Origin: Stachybotrys elegans
Lineage: Eukaryota > Ascomycota > Sordariomycetes > Hypocreales > Stachybotryaceae
Reading direction: 5' to 3'
Length of the DNA: 64,000 nt
Assembly: GCA_020746835.1 (NCBI GenBank)
Contig: JAGPNK010000001.1
Location: 1,984,001 to 2,048,000, forward strand
Part shown: positions 44,914 to 57,903 of the stretch, piece after piece
How the letters are laid out: each line of letters starts with the position of its first letter
Position numbering within the stretch: the stretch's first letter is position 1
Notes under the pieces: model-generated
What the model saw: only the letters and a program-made list of their open reading frames with translations
The model's database searches: none
What the model was told of the DNA's origin: nothing
Made by a program: the position numbers and the translations under genes

Positions 44914-47900
44914 GGTGAAAGAGAGCGTCGTGGTGATCTCTGATGGATGATGTTTTGTGACTTGTGCCAGCAGCCCTTGATTCCAAGGATATTCGTTACT
45001 ATCGGTGCACGAATATCAGGGCTGGCGCAGGAATGGAATGGGTAAATCTCGATAGAAATAGGGAAGCGGTTGTGTAGCTGCAGGCCAGCGGGTCTTTGGG
45101 TCTTTGGCTCAATGGCAAGTAAATTAGAGGGTAGAATCGGGGCTGATGGCGGCTTTAGCCCGGCAGCAAGATGCGGGGAAATAGTTGAAGGTCGGTAGCC
45201 CAATGGAACCGAGGAGGTGAGGTATGGATGAGGAGGAGGAAGAGGAAGAGGAACAGGAGGAGAAGGAGCTGATCAATCCCTTTTCTATGCCCTTCGTTTT
45301 CTGCTTTGTAAATTGCTGCCCTTGGACAGGGAAGAGGTCCCACCAGCGAGCAGAGTAGAACAAAAAGAAGGGGAAAGGAAGGAAATGAGGCAGCCAGAGA
45401 CAAGGATGACGGAACTAGGGGGGGGGGGCCTACTGGCTCAGTAGTTGTATCTCGTGTCAAAACAAACAGTCAAAAAAGTCGAGGGCATGAGCGGGAACGT
45501 GGAGAAAGTGCTGTTTTGGGTCCAAGCTTGGACTGCAATGCGGTTGTGTAGTCGAGTCGGGGAACAGGGAATGCTCAGTCCCGGCGAGGTTGATAACAAA
45601 TTCATGCAAATGCAGGATGCGCTTACACATTATGTACCGAGAAGACATGCTCGTTCAGCAGCAGCGGCGGCGGCGGCGGCGTCGGCGTTGGTTGTGTGGC
45701 ATCATCCCTGGTCAGGCCAGGTCACGCTCATCATCAACTTTGCCCTCCAAAGTTCCATTCTCTCTCTCTTTTATTAGCCTCCCTCTTCACTGCCGCAGGT
45801 AGCGTCGTCACTAGAGCCCCAAGCACATGGCCCGGGCCAGAACCTTGTTGGCATGGAGGAGGGTCGGCGGCCTCGGTGAGTGGACGAGAGGCCACGGCGT
45901 CACGCGAGGGTGTCACCGTCACTATTAATTGATTGCTTTGCTTTACCAACCAGCGAGTCCCAACCATCCATCCAACTTCTTGTTCATGCGAGAAATGGCC
46001 CCTCCTCTCTCCCTCCCTCTTTCCCCTCTCCCTTCCCTTCGCTTGTTTCTGATCCAGGCACAAATATCAGATTGATAGCATCCCTCCAATGCAGGGATCA
46101 TGGCTGCTATCTTGCATGCCCATTGAGCTGGCGATGGCGATGGCGATGGCGACTCTTGCTCCTATTCGTCGACTTCATGCACCTCGTAGGAGCAACTTCT
46201 CCTTGCCCAATTCTTGCTCGTCACGATAACGCCATTTCCTCGCCATCGTCTAGCATCTCGCCTAGAAGCGCTTGTTGGAGATATTCCTGAGAAACTTGGT
46301 CCCTCAATTGCTGATCTGAAGCATCTCCTGCATGACCTCATTTGGCTGGCCATCACATCGCAGCATCGCATCATAGTTGCAGTAGTCCCAAGGCAAATCA
46401 GTCCACACGTACATTTCACATTCACATTGCATCCACCTTGCATCCATCCCTTCTGCCACTGCCCGTGTAGCGTGTAAAGTATTCTGTTTCGGCATCCATC
46501 TCGGCCAAGCTACTCTCTGTGTCAGCTCAAGCCCATCTTACCAATCCTCGCTTTGCAAAACTTATCTGCCCGCCTGCCCTGCTGCCCATCCGTTCTAACC
46601 TATCCTATCCTAATCTATCACAAAAGGACAAGAGGTTAGTAGGCAACTCTCTGCCGGCTGCCGTATGGCTTTCTCCACCACCTCCAAGCGGGGGACACAC
46701 ACATTCCCATGCGTCCTACCCGAACGGAAGCGGGCTGCCGGTCACGGGTCTGCTGCCGTTTTGAGGCCGCCTACAACAAGTATGACGCTGTCCCTCGCTC
46801 ATCATACACGGCAGTCAAAGGCTCTTATTTTCGCATTGCGCACGCAAAGGGGCAAGAGGAAGTCATCGTGGAGTCATCAGTTGGCACGCACTCCTCGCAA
46901 CATGCCGTTCTAAAAATACGCCCCGCCTTGTGACGAAGCAGAAGGCGAGTGCTCTTGGCGGACAGTGTGACGACCTCATCCCACAATCGTGGAGCGTGCT
47001 GGTGGCTTTGCTCGCTCTTATCTTGCTAGCCCCGTGCTCTAAAGAAAAGTCCGGGGGTGCCTACTTAAGTACGCACTGTGATTACTAGCGCCGACGTTCC
47101 ATCTCCAAGGCACGTACGCCAAGCCGTGGATCTCTCTCCCTGTCTTGAGATATCCAATCCAATACAGCCGATCCGATCCCCCGTTTATGCCACTACTGTA
47201 AGAGGATGAAGCAGGCAGCCTACCTATCTATATATGTTGTTGATTTTTTCCCCTCATCACCAAATCTTACCGCATGCCACAACTGATGCTGTGACTTCTT
47301 TTCCTCTAAACGCCATCGTGGGCTTACGCTATGGCTCGGTTCTACATGGAAGTCTTTAGGCATCCACTCTCCCTGACTGCCCTTTGCTGTTGCCCCTAAA
47401 CCGAAACGAGATAGCCGCATCCCTGCACTACCTGGCAGGTACCAGTGAATTGGGTGCCTCAGGTGGACCACGGTTGGGGCTTCCGTCATCGAGACACGCG
47501 ACGACACCCAAGCAAACATTGGATGCCTTGATCTCACCTATCGTCGTCACAACACGACACACATCGCCCTGCTTCAACTCTTGATGATTCGCCACGCCAT
47601 ATCCGTCTCTCGCTCGGTCTGATCCCTGATGCTTCCCTTCTCATGCTGCTAGCTCCATGCAGCTAGCCTCTTCCCCATCTTCTTAGATCGTCCTCGGATT
47701 GCTGTCTCGCTCCCTGTCGGCCTCTTTCTTTTTGGTCCATGTCTCTGGTTCTACCGCAGATCTCCCACTCCGACTGCGTCGTCTTCTCGATAGCCAGACA
47801 TCGACTCAATTAGACCGAAGCGGTTCTCTCTCGCCCCATCCCCGTAGACAGTATACCGACTTCCGAGTTCCCACTTCGTACCGGTCCTCTCCCGTCCCAA

Positions 47901-47958
47901 CTTCCGGATACTGCTCCTCTTTCGAACTGGCCCGCAGAGCTCCCTTTCGTCCTCCGCC
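44914..47958. other. Large gene-free region upstream of LSB6
   Basis: About 3 kb without a supported gene. It holds a run of 11 G (45418-45428), a GGC repeat (45664-45680), and near the end a pyrimidine-rich stretch (about 47585-47955) that is probably the LSB6 promoter and leader. Open frames are under 145 codons and overlap on both strands. Confidence 0.5.
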
Positions 47959-50403
47959 ATGCCTCGCAATCGGCCGGCCACGACAGGCTATGAACGCCTG
48001 GCGCAGGCAGATCAGCTCAGCGACGAGTCTGACGATGATTTCCTCGCCCAATCATCAGCTTCGCTGCAGCCTGCCTATGCTCCCCGTCATTCCGACACAT
48101 CACAGCCACGTCCACGCTCCGGCATGACGAGCCCAAAATTTGCAAGGTCCAGACCCAGCTATCATCACCGCGCCGGCAGCGGCACCGGCGTAGATATCGG
48201 CGCCATAAACGCCAGGCTGGAGCGCTGGGCGGACGAGATTGCCTCGCGCTTCAAGCGTGTAAGGGTCAAGCCACGACCTGGCGAGGAGGAGCGCCTGGAG
48301 ATACACTATTCCGTCTTTCAGCCCCCCGAGGGCGTCCGTCCCCTCAGTGCCGAGGAAGTTGCAGAGCCCTTTCCAGGCAAGATGAGCAAGGAGGAGTTCG
48401 AGGCCATTGTAGAGAGCGTGCGCTCCGCTATCCGCCAAGAGATCCATCCAAGCATGATCTCCCAAGGTAGCTCTGGCAGCTACTTTGCCCGCAACCCGGA
48501 CGGCAAGATTGTAGGCGTCTTCAAGCCCAAGGACGAGGAGCCCTATGCCGCTGGAAACCCCAAATGGAACAAGTGGATACACAGGAACTTGTTCCCGTGC
48601 TGCTTTGGACGTGCATGGTGAGAATCCCGCTTCCCAGCAACCGTGACTGTCCCGGCTAACACCAGTCCCATTCAGCCTGATCCCCAATCTCTCCTATGTC
48701 AGTGAAGCGGCGGCTTATGTCCTCGACTGCCAGCTGCGCACTCACCTGGTCCCCTATACCGATGTCGTCTGGCTCTCCTCCAAATCGTTTCACTATCCAT
48801 TCTGGGACCGGCGCAAGTTCAGGAAGAAGAAGAAGTCTCTTCCTGCCAAGCCCGGCAGCTTCCAAGTCTTCCTCAAAGGCTTCAAGGATGCCAACGTTTT
48901 CCTCCGGGAGCATCCCTGGCCCGACCAGTACTGGTCTGGATTCCGCACGAGTGACGCCAGGCGGGGAAAGTCGAGGACGTGGGCTGATAGCTGCCGTCCG
49001 TCTTCCTCGGCATCCCCGGAGAACGATTTCAGTGACGACGAGCAGCCAGCGGAAGGCTCGGCCCCGACGCCAGATCAGTTCAGGTGGACTGAGCCGTTGA
49101 AGCAGTCCTTCCGGGAGGAGCTGGAAAAGTTGGTGATTCTCGACTACATCATGCGAAACACGGACCGTGGCCTCGACAACTGGATGATCAAGGTTGACTG
49201 GGAGACGGAGCAAGTGTCTGTAGTGTCGGAGCCGATGCAGCTCAACATGGAGCCCGTGTATGAGGAAGAAGCCCCACGTCCAGTCGACCTGTCCAAACGT
49301 CCTGCCCCTCCCACCCGAGCATCCTATCCCTACAAGGCACAGAAGCCCATGAACGCAGTCAGGGTACACCACGACAGTAAGGGACCACAGATGGTCGTCG
49401 GAGCTATCGACAACTCACTGTCGTGGCCTTGGAAACATCCAGATGCATGGAGGAGGTAGGTCTCTCCTCGTTGAGGGCAGTCAATTGCTATCCCTCCAGA
49501 TTGCTAACATTGTATAGTTTCCCCTTTGGCTGGCTCTTTTTGCCTGTAGATCTCATTGGCCGCCCCTTCTCCCAGAAGACGCGCGACCACTTCCTACCAC
49601 TGCTCACCTCGACGGCCTGGTGGAGCGAGACCCAGCTCGCCCTCAAAAAGATCTTCCAGGTCGACGAGGACTTCAAGGAGCGCATGTTCGCGAGGCAGAT
49701 GGCCGTGATGAAGGGTCAAGCGTGGAATGTCGTGGAGACGCTCAAGACGCCCGACCACGGGCCCCTCGAGCTCACCCGCCGCACCAAGGTGTGCGTCTGG
49801 GACGACCTTGTCGAGGTCCCCGTTGCCATCCCCATGCGCATCACGTCCTCGGAGATGCGCCGCAGCACCGACATCAACCGGGGTTCCATGGATGAAGCCG
49901 ACATTGCCAGCTCGGCACCAGTGAAGCACACCCAGGAGACGGAAGATCTGCTGGGCTTGGCCAGTGCTCCTGCTGATATGCCGCACCCTGGACGCTTTGA
50001 AATGTCTAGTCCCACCGGGGAAGGCGCCGTCTCTCCGAGCGATGGAGTACTAGGCAGCGCGATCAAGACTCAGGAGCAGGGCCTCGGTTTCATGGATGCA
50101 AATCCTGCCAACGGGAATGCTGGACGCTCCCTTAATGTATACGAGCCCGCCCGCCAACAGCAGCAGCAGCAACGCCAGCGCCAGCAGAGGAGATACTCAT
50201 ATGCCACTGCCACCACCCGCAGAAACAGCAACAGCATAGCCCAGCAGCTTTACGGACCCGATTCTCGCGAGTCCATTGACCGCGAGGATGTGGATGGCGA
50301 TCTTGGCTACGCGGCCGCTGAGGGCCAGATGGGTAACCACCGCAAGGTGATTGTCGAACGGCTCGAGCAGGTCAAGACGAATCCCGTCTTTACCTGGTGC
50401 TAA
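47959..50403 (+). CDS. LSB6: Type II phosphatidylinositol 4-kinase LSB6
   Basis: Exons are 47959-48617, 48676-49455 and 49518-50403 (introns of 58 and 62 nt), giving 774 residues. The enzyme phosphorylates phosphatidylinositol to PI4P on vacuole, endosome and plasma membranes. Motifs in order: SSGSYFARNPDGKIVGVFKP holds the nucleotide loop and ATP-binding Lys; NLFPCCFGRAC, which spans intron 1, stands where other type II kinases carry the palmitoylated CCPCC, with three Cys left; LDYIMRNTDRGLDNWMIKVD is the catalytic loop with Asp; VGAIDNSLSWPWKHPDAW carries the metal-binding Asp. Intron 2 joins DAWRS to FPFGWLFLPVDLIGRPFSQ. The C-terminal 250 residues are variable with a Gln-rich run. Lsb6 in yeast binds Las17; here only the kinase is shown. 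Confidence 0.95.
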
Positions 50404-53400
50404 TGTAACTACTGATGGAACGACATGCCTGGCGTTGTGTTTTTTTTCTTTTCTTCTTTCTCTTTTTTCTCTTTTTTCTTCTTCTCTTCCTCTCTATGTC
50501 TTCTCCCTACCCCTTTATTCGTGATATAGACTAGAAACAAAAGAGGCAAGCCTTGATTTGCCTAGTCATAGGGAGTATTATAGAGTTGTTTCGGCTTTCT
50601 CCTTTCTAGGTTCAGCCCTTGGCACAAGTGACTTGACGCCGAGAATGCTCCCTGCAGCTCTGTATCTGCTTGTTCTAGTCTTCTCCCCTGTAACATATTG
50701 CGAGCTAGCCTGATTATGCGTCCTTGCCGACCCAAAAATGGCACCTGCTCTACGGACATGCCGACTAGCAGGTGCATCAAAGAGCAGCAAGCTGTTTTCC
50801 CTCATTTGTAGCGCCCTGGGTCATCCCATGCACATGTAGGCATGGTGATCCGTAGTTTCTCTTTCCTCCTTTTCCACCTTCGTTTCCCTTCCAGATGCTG
50901 TCTCAGAATAGCGCCTGGGTCCAGCTAAATGAGGGTGCCTGCCGGATGGGATGGCATGGGGGTTGCCGGGAAGATACGCGCTGGTGTTTTTTCGACAAGT
51001 CACTTTTCGCGCCATGTCTTGATTCGTGTTTTTCCTGCAGCTTAGCCCGGCTACTAAGTTGCTCAAAGCCAATGTGATTTTCCCCTTCTTACCCTTGTTG
51101 CATGCATAAACTACTACACACTACCGATGCCGAGTAGGGATGTTTTGTTTCGTCCGTCTGCCAGTTTCGGGTAGCCGGGAGCCAGTGCACCTTTTTGACT
51201 GGAGACTGGTTTCAATTGCCGAGACCACAATGGCAAAGCAATGTCTCTCACACGGAGACGCGCATAGCCCCTCATGCCGTAGCCCGTCTCGACCTTGCAC
51301 GGGAACTGGCGTGATGGAGGCCTTGGTGCGCTGGCTGGTTCCAGTATTGGGAGCGTTGAGGGATGGAGGATCCCTCCCTTGGTGGCAGGAAACCCGAGGC
51401 TGTGGTTCCCGAACCCAAGGACCTGGGTCGGCAAAGGGGTGTGGGCAAGGAACACCCCTGTCAGGTTTGCCAGCTGCGCGGAGCGGCCGCAGTGAGGAGA
51501 GCCTGGGTGAGACGTACGTCCCAAAAGTGCCCGTACGTATCCGCACCTCTAGCATCGTGGTACGCCATTCAATAATTTCAAACCCGTGAGAAAAGAGCCG
51601 TTGGCCAATAGGACGAGTACCCCCCCGAAGGATGGCAACGTTTCTGACGTGCAGGAATCCTCGCTTCCAGTCTGCTCCGGCTTCTTCCCCGCATCTGCGT
51701 TGGAGGGGCTTGGGGCCGGCCACAACAGCCTTCCAAGGTGGGCTCGCGAAAATGGCCACGTCCGTCCGACGGGTGGCTGATAAATGCGATTCTTGCATGG
51801 ACTTGGCATCATGTCTTGCCTGGGATCCCGGTGTCTGTGACAGTGATGTAGGGCCGTCCTTGTCTCTACCCATACCATGCCCCCATCTCCATTTGACAAC
51901 TTTGTGGCTTCTCATGCATCTTTCAGCTGTCATGGACGAGGTCCGATCAGTGGCTTCGTATGGGAATGAAGGCAGAGCTGAGTGCCTTAGTTGGCTCCGT
52001 TTGAAACTGGAATAGAACCCCAGAGCTAGGACAACGGAAGTGAGACAAGGGAAGACCCTGCTGTTGAGCCACTCCATCGGAGCTGGTCCCACTCCTTGGG
52101 TCTGAGAGGATGACAGCCTAGCTTCCATGAGCTCACCTCACACTACTGCTTTGCGTAGTAGTTCCCTGTCATGTTGTGGATGTGGAATCCAAAACTAGCC
52201 CGTAATCAAAACTTGTGTCGAGTTTCCTGTCTCCGTCTCGCCATCTGCGCATCCAGCTCAGCGTTGCGTCGACGCTGCAGACCTCGGCTTCTGGTCCACG
52301 CAACATGCCCGGTGCGGCTAGCCAATGATCAAGGACAAAGCGGAACGAACTCCTGCGGTACTGGAGGAGGTCGGCGGTAACGTAGCATTTAGGCCATCTG
52401 AGCCAGCCCACTGGGTTCTCATAGAAATCAAGCAAGAAGCAAGAACACATGCAGGAACCCTGGTCCCTGCTTTCTGCTTCTTCAGCCCACTTCCCCCAAG
52501 CGATACCATGGATGAGGACCTTCCTGTGAATATTCCATCAAGCGGTGAGCTTGAGGCGGGACTTTAGACAAAAAGGACGCGGGAAATGCCACAAGACCCC
52601 GTGAGGAGGTCTCTCATGGTCCTGACCTCCAGTGGTTCGATGCACACAGCCTGTGGACCACCCTTGTCCCCCAAGCCCCATCCATGCCATCCATCATTCA
52701 CGTCAGGCCGCCCTGCTGGGCCCAGAGAAATGACCTTGCCCTGCACAGGCGGGCATACACTCCCGGTGGGAGAGGAGGGGGGTCCTTGGTCTCTCTTCCC
52801 AAGGCGCCGTTCTCGTGTTTCTTTGCTCTAGTTTGTGAGTTTTCGCGACCAAGATATCAGAGGCAGCCGTGAGGGGGCAGATAGTACCTTTCAGCATTCC
52901 CTCAACCACTTCAAACCCAGTTTGCTACATGACCGCAGAATACATATTGCGGATCCAAGGCTATCCACTTGGACTTGAAGCCGTGGTTAGCCAGTGCAGT
53001 GCAACGTCATTAACCCAGGTGGGTTTCACTCGCAGCAATGATGGTTTTCTGCAGCTTCTCCTCTTTGTCATAAGTGAAGCGAGAGGCAGAGTAGCAGGCA
53101 GCTGCCTTATCAGTACATTGGGTGCCAGCTCTCTCATGCAGCTCGCAACGATCGAGAAGCGTTCGCAGGCATGTGGCATCTTATTCCCGGCCATTTTCCT
53201 CCCTTGCGATTCATTGGGAGCGGGCATGACAGCAGGCAAATAGCTGGGTCCGTCTTGTACCCTGAGGGTTAAGTGAGCGGACATGGACGGAGGCAAGTCT
53301 TGACGGAGGAGATGATCAGACCCCCGGCTGCATGGTCTTGCTTATGAGTCCGGCTACCCGCCATCATGGGTCGCCTCCACCCTCCAATTAAGAGTAGGGA

Positions 53401-54237
53401 CAGGAGATGCCGACCGCTAGGGATTACAACGCACTGTACCGTGAACGGGGCGCGCGTAATGCTGGCACCGCAAGTCTTGCCCAATCAGGCTCTGCACATG
53501 TCGCATGGCCAGATGCTGGGAGTCCTTGGATATGGAGGCTGTTGACATCAGTCTTGGGCAGCGATAGTCTTCTGGTTTCGGTTACCGAACATGATGGCGG
53601 GCGGGCGAGGAGGAGAGACGGCCCTGAAAGGCACCCCAGACGTTGATACACGATGTTTCAGCAACGCAGCCACCACTCGAGCATGCGTCATTGCGTCGCA
53701 TACGCTAGCATGCTTGTCCGTATCCAGACCTGTCAAGAGGGAGGGGACCCGAGCCAATAGTCAGGGTATGGCAGATGGAGCGGCAAGAGGCCGGTCGGAG
53801 CCGTCTTCTTGCAAACCCCCAATCGTTGCTTCTCTGTTGAACAAAGGTACGGCGGATTACGGCTAGATCTACCGACTGGGAGCCATTGTTCAGTCTCCAC
53901 AGTCGAGCAGAGGCAGCGTTCCTCTCAACCATCGCCTGGTCGACCTTGCAGCCTTGCAGGTGGACAGGTATTCACACCAAGTCGATTTCAGAAAACCCAG
54001 GGCAACGCTGAGGTGGTCTTTGTAAGTGCCAGTTGATGCCACACAAAACCTTGGCACGCGACTGTTCGATTCTGAGCATCACAAATTCGTTCTGTGCGTT
54101 GCTGCTCCTTTTAAAAGCACTTTCTCCCCCCCTCGTCTCTCTCTCTTTTCTTGTGCTGTAGAGGCAAGGGACAAGGGGAAGGCGTATCCTTCGACGCATC
54201 CCTCAGCTGCTAACTTTTCTAGGAAGCTCCCCTGAGG
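50404..54237. other. Large gene-free region before the methyltransferase
   Basis: About 3.8 kb. Right after the LSB6 stop there is a T/C-rich stretch (about 50440-50505). The longest frame (335 codons, minus strand 51121-52128) has no recognisable domain and overlaps frames on the other strand, so I do not annotate it. The rest holds only short frames. Confidence 0.45.
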
Positions 54238-55842
54238 ATGGACGCCGAGTAGGTGAAGCCCGAAATGACCTGACAGATTGTCGATATTGACTGCTCTGCT
54301 CAGGGATGGGACAGTTCCGCTCGATGAGGCCTTTTCAGAGACTTTCGAAGTGTACGGACGAACGTATCAGTCATACGCGTTGACTAACAAGACATATTTT
54401 GCCCCTATTGACGAGGTAAGCATCGGGCTTGGAGAGGCTGCCTTGGAAGATCTTAACACTTTTGACCCCGTCTAGGAAGAGCTTCAGCGTCTCGAGCAGA
54501 TGCACAGTGTTCTGCGCCTAGTTTTCGATGGGAGAACAATATTTCCCCCTGTTCGGTCACCGCGGAGGATCCTCGACTGTGGTTGTGGAGGAGGAGATTG
54601 GGCTATCGAGGTAGCGGAGCAGTATCCCGAGAGTGAGGTACGTCAGCTTGACTTCCCTTGAAACGTCTGTCCAGAGTCCCTCCTCTTCTTTTGGCAGTTG
54701 ACTTCCCAAGCCCAAGATGACTTTGAAAACTCTGTCCTGAGTGGAGATGGGGGAGAGACAGCAGCTGGGAGTTGGACCTTGTCGCTTTGAAAACTGGCTC
54801 GGGAGACAAACATCACCCCCCAAAGGACTTGCGATGTTTCTTCTCGCGCTGTTACTATTACTCCCCAACGGTCCGAGGTTCGCTGATGTTAAAGGACGCA
54901 GGTCTTGGCCATAGATGTCAGTCCCCATGTAATCCCAGCATATTCGCCGCCCAACCTGGAATACCAGGTAGACGACTTGAACGGACGGTGGGGATTTGTG
55001 CTTCCAGAAATCAGAAACTTGACGTAGAGGCTGACCGGATGGTGCAGGTTCACGTTTCAATCGAACTATTTCGACGTCGTACACAGCCAGATGATGGCTG
55101 GAGCTATTCATTCGAACCGCTGGCGAAGCTACATTCGAGATATATTCCGTGTTACCCGTCCTGGCGGCTGGGCACAGATGGTTGAGATATACTTCAACGC
55201 GCAGTCTGATAACGGGAGGTTGACGAGGGGTAAGTCTCGGCGCCCTGTACTTGCCCTGCAAGATGCTGATGGTTCTTGATGGGCAGACAACGGCCTTTCG
55301 CAATGGTCGGCGAACTACCTCGAGGCCTTGCAACCCTACAAAGACCCGCGGGCGGCATTGCAACTGGCCGCGTGGATGCGTAGCGCCGGATTTGTCGAAG
55401 TAGAGTCCAGGCTCTTGACGCTGCCAATGTGCGGGTGGTCAGGTGGTACGTGGCATGCCCGAGTCCTCCGAGATGAGGCTCACCTAACGTGAGCTGATGT
55501 TGCAGAGAACCGAGACCGAGATATTGGCTCGGCAAATGTCGAAAACATCAACCAGCTCCTCTTCTCACTAGGACTGTATCCCATGACACAGCTCAAAGGG
55601 TGGGTGGTCTGAAACAGCTATCGGCCAGGCACGAAAAATGTTGACTTGAGAGCCAGAATGGCATACGAGAACTTTGAGGAGCTCGTTGAGCGAGCCAGGA
55701 GAGAGGCCAATGACCCGGCGTACAAGGTAAGTCGCCTCCGTCGCCAGGGATGTCGCGGCATGAGTCGAAATCTGACATATTTGTGCAGGCCTACTTCCCC
55801 CTGTATGCCATTTTTCTTGGGGCCATTTTTGGCAATTCGTAG
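54238..55842 (+). CDS. LaeA-like class I SAM-dependent methyltransferase
   Basis: Nine exons: 54238-54248, 54304-54415, 54476-54637, 54902-54987, 55048-55229, 55287-55445, 55506-55599, 55657-55726 and 55789-55842, giving 309 residues. Introns are 55-62 nt except the third (264 nt). Motif I is ILDCGCGGGDWAIEVAEQYP (SAM binding), followed by the acidic VLAIDVSP. Family blocks after it are DLNGRFTFQSNYFDVVHSQM, NRWRSYIRDIFRVTRPGGW, then RSAGFVEVESRLLTLPMCGW. The substrate is unknown; relatives sit in secondary-metabolite loci or act as LaeA-type regulators, but no such genes adjoin it. The first exon codes only MDAE and was placed by frame. The last exon keeps AYFPLY but then ends IFLGAIFGNS instead of the usual conserved tail, so the 3' end is uncertain. 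Exon-by-exon continuity with the family is strong. Confidence 0.82.
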
Positions 55843-57903
55843 CCTTGCTGACGGACGGATAGATACGTATGCATAGGGCGAAAACCGCGACGTTGACTGG
55901 GCATTCTGGCCTCAGTAACACCCGAGATAGGCGGGCTAGAGCCGAACGACGAACCACATTTTGGGCTTTCTTCGTGAGACCAGAGGGGCGGTGGCTGACG
56001 GTATCGAATAGGTTGTTGCGCCGAGGCATGCGGAGGGGATACATAGAGACAGCGTGGGGTGGCTCATAATGGTGACAGAAGTGTACTGCTTGTCGGGATG
56101 GCTGGCTGGGAGCTCGGTCGAAGACAAGTTGGGATGTATTTTGCGAGGGTATTTTCAGATGAAGAACCCAAGGTGCGGTTGAAAGAAGGTTGGTTGGTGG
56201 GGTGGTGGCGGCGGCGGCAGCAATCGAGTCAAGTCGTGTTGGTCCTTCCCTTGCCGGCCCGCAGTGGCTACCACCTGCTACCTTCCAATCCTACCTTCCT
56301 CCAGTCGGGGAAGGAAGGTGCATTACCCGGCAGCTTCGAGTCAACAGGAGGGAAGGTATGATAGAGTAGGTGTGTGCAGCGAGGGAAAAAGAGCAATAGT
56401 GTATACGAACAATGATGGTTGCCCTGCTGCCCGCAGGACCAAAGAACAGAGCCGAACAATGAAGGGATCGTCAGACAACTGGCATAACCCGGTGGCCGGG
56501 GCCATAGAACAATGAGGGGGCTGCGGCAGCGGCAGCAAAAGGGTGTGTAGTCGGGGGGACCTGGAGGGAAGACATGCCTACGGGGGTCAGGAAGGCAGAA
56601 GGCGATGGAGGTGGGAGACAAGGGGATGACTTGGTCTTCAGCTTCTGTTACCATGTGCACCTATATATGCCAATTCAACATCACAGCCAGCTTGGTGGAG
56701 GAGTGGACGGTACCTTGGGCCGCGGAGCGGTATCGTGTGTCATATGTACCTACGCCGAGGGTAGACGTAGCTGTCACTTCCCCAGAGAACGGTGGGAGCG
56801 ACATGAAACAAGCCCGAGGGTGGCGCCCCTTCATTCAGCCGAGGCAAGCGAGCTGAGTTGGGCGATGATGATGAGGGTAACGCGTGCCAGGCAGATGCCG
56901 TAGGTATATTATACGGCCATGTCTGGTCCGATCCGCCAGTGAAGCTCTCAGCAGGCGGTCTGCTTCAACAGCACATCATCCAGCTGTCTGGAATAAGTAG
57001 AGAATAGATTCATTCACCCGGGGCCCTCGCAACTCCACATCCATCAAGCAGGTGGATATGCCGTGCACGGTCAGCAGATTGTAACCGGTTTACACCGACG
57101 TACATATGTGCGCCTTGGGTGGGAATTGGTCCGGCGACGTCGAGAGACAGATGTGACGCTGACTACCTACTCGTCGTCCCCGAGCGTCGCCACCTACCTC
57201 TGTCAAAGCTTTTACGAGCCTCACTTGCCTGACTACGATAATCTGTATGCCAGAAGCTCCTACGGCCTTCTGTTCAACTCCGGTGTATATTGGTGGACCA
57301 AGCAAAGCACTGCCGAGCCTGTCGACATGCCAGAATCGCAGATGTCTACCTGTCTACCTCCAGTATACCCGGCAATGAGCACCCCTGCCTCGGAATCACT
57401 CCCGGTACCGCTACCCTTGCAGCTGCATGAGTCTAGGAAAGCCATCACAGTCAGGTGACTTGAAGTTTGTTGTTTGATCTGCGTCGTCGATAGCGTATTG
57501 CTGGTATTGACAGCATCCAGAGCAAGCTCTTGTTCCCTGATTGTTGCGCCGGGGATCGTAAAACTGCGGCAGTTTGGGACCAGCGACGTCGGACAATTCT
57601 GAATCGAGATGTGAATGCATTGTCGCCCAAGGTCTCGTATGTAGCATGAGACCCGACTGGTTCGAGCCCAAGTGGCTCTGTGTACGGATACGGGTCCTTC
57701 TAGATTGCAGGCAGGCCCACCACCTAGCCCATCTACCCTACAGAGGCTCGGTTGTTGCAAGATCGGTGGCCCACATGGTCTGCAACCAATCGGCAAGCTC
57801 TGTTTGCCAGCAAGAGCTCCTCGTCAAGTTTTGTACGAGGGCACCAAAACACGTCAGTCAGGTCAATTGCCGCCAAACGACCGGCCCAAAAATCACTTTC
57901 ACG
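55843..57903. other. Intergenic region upstream of AIM41
   Basis: About 2 kb without a supported gene. Frames at 57063-57458 and elsewhere lack family signal. The AIM41 frame stays open upstream to about 57574, which I regard as chance. Confidence 0.5.

Noticed and set aside
54638..54901. Extra exon inside the 264-nt methyltransferase intron
   Set aside because: The protein is continuous from PESE to VLAIDVSP without missing residues, so no additional exon is needed.
57655..57680. GGTTCGAGCC resembling a tRNA B box, with similar sites near 25665, 30738 and 54070
   Set aside because: None has a matching T-stem or A box at the right distance, so no tRNA can be folded by eye.
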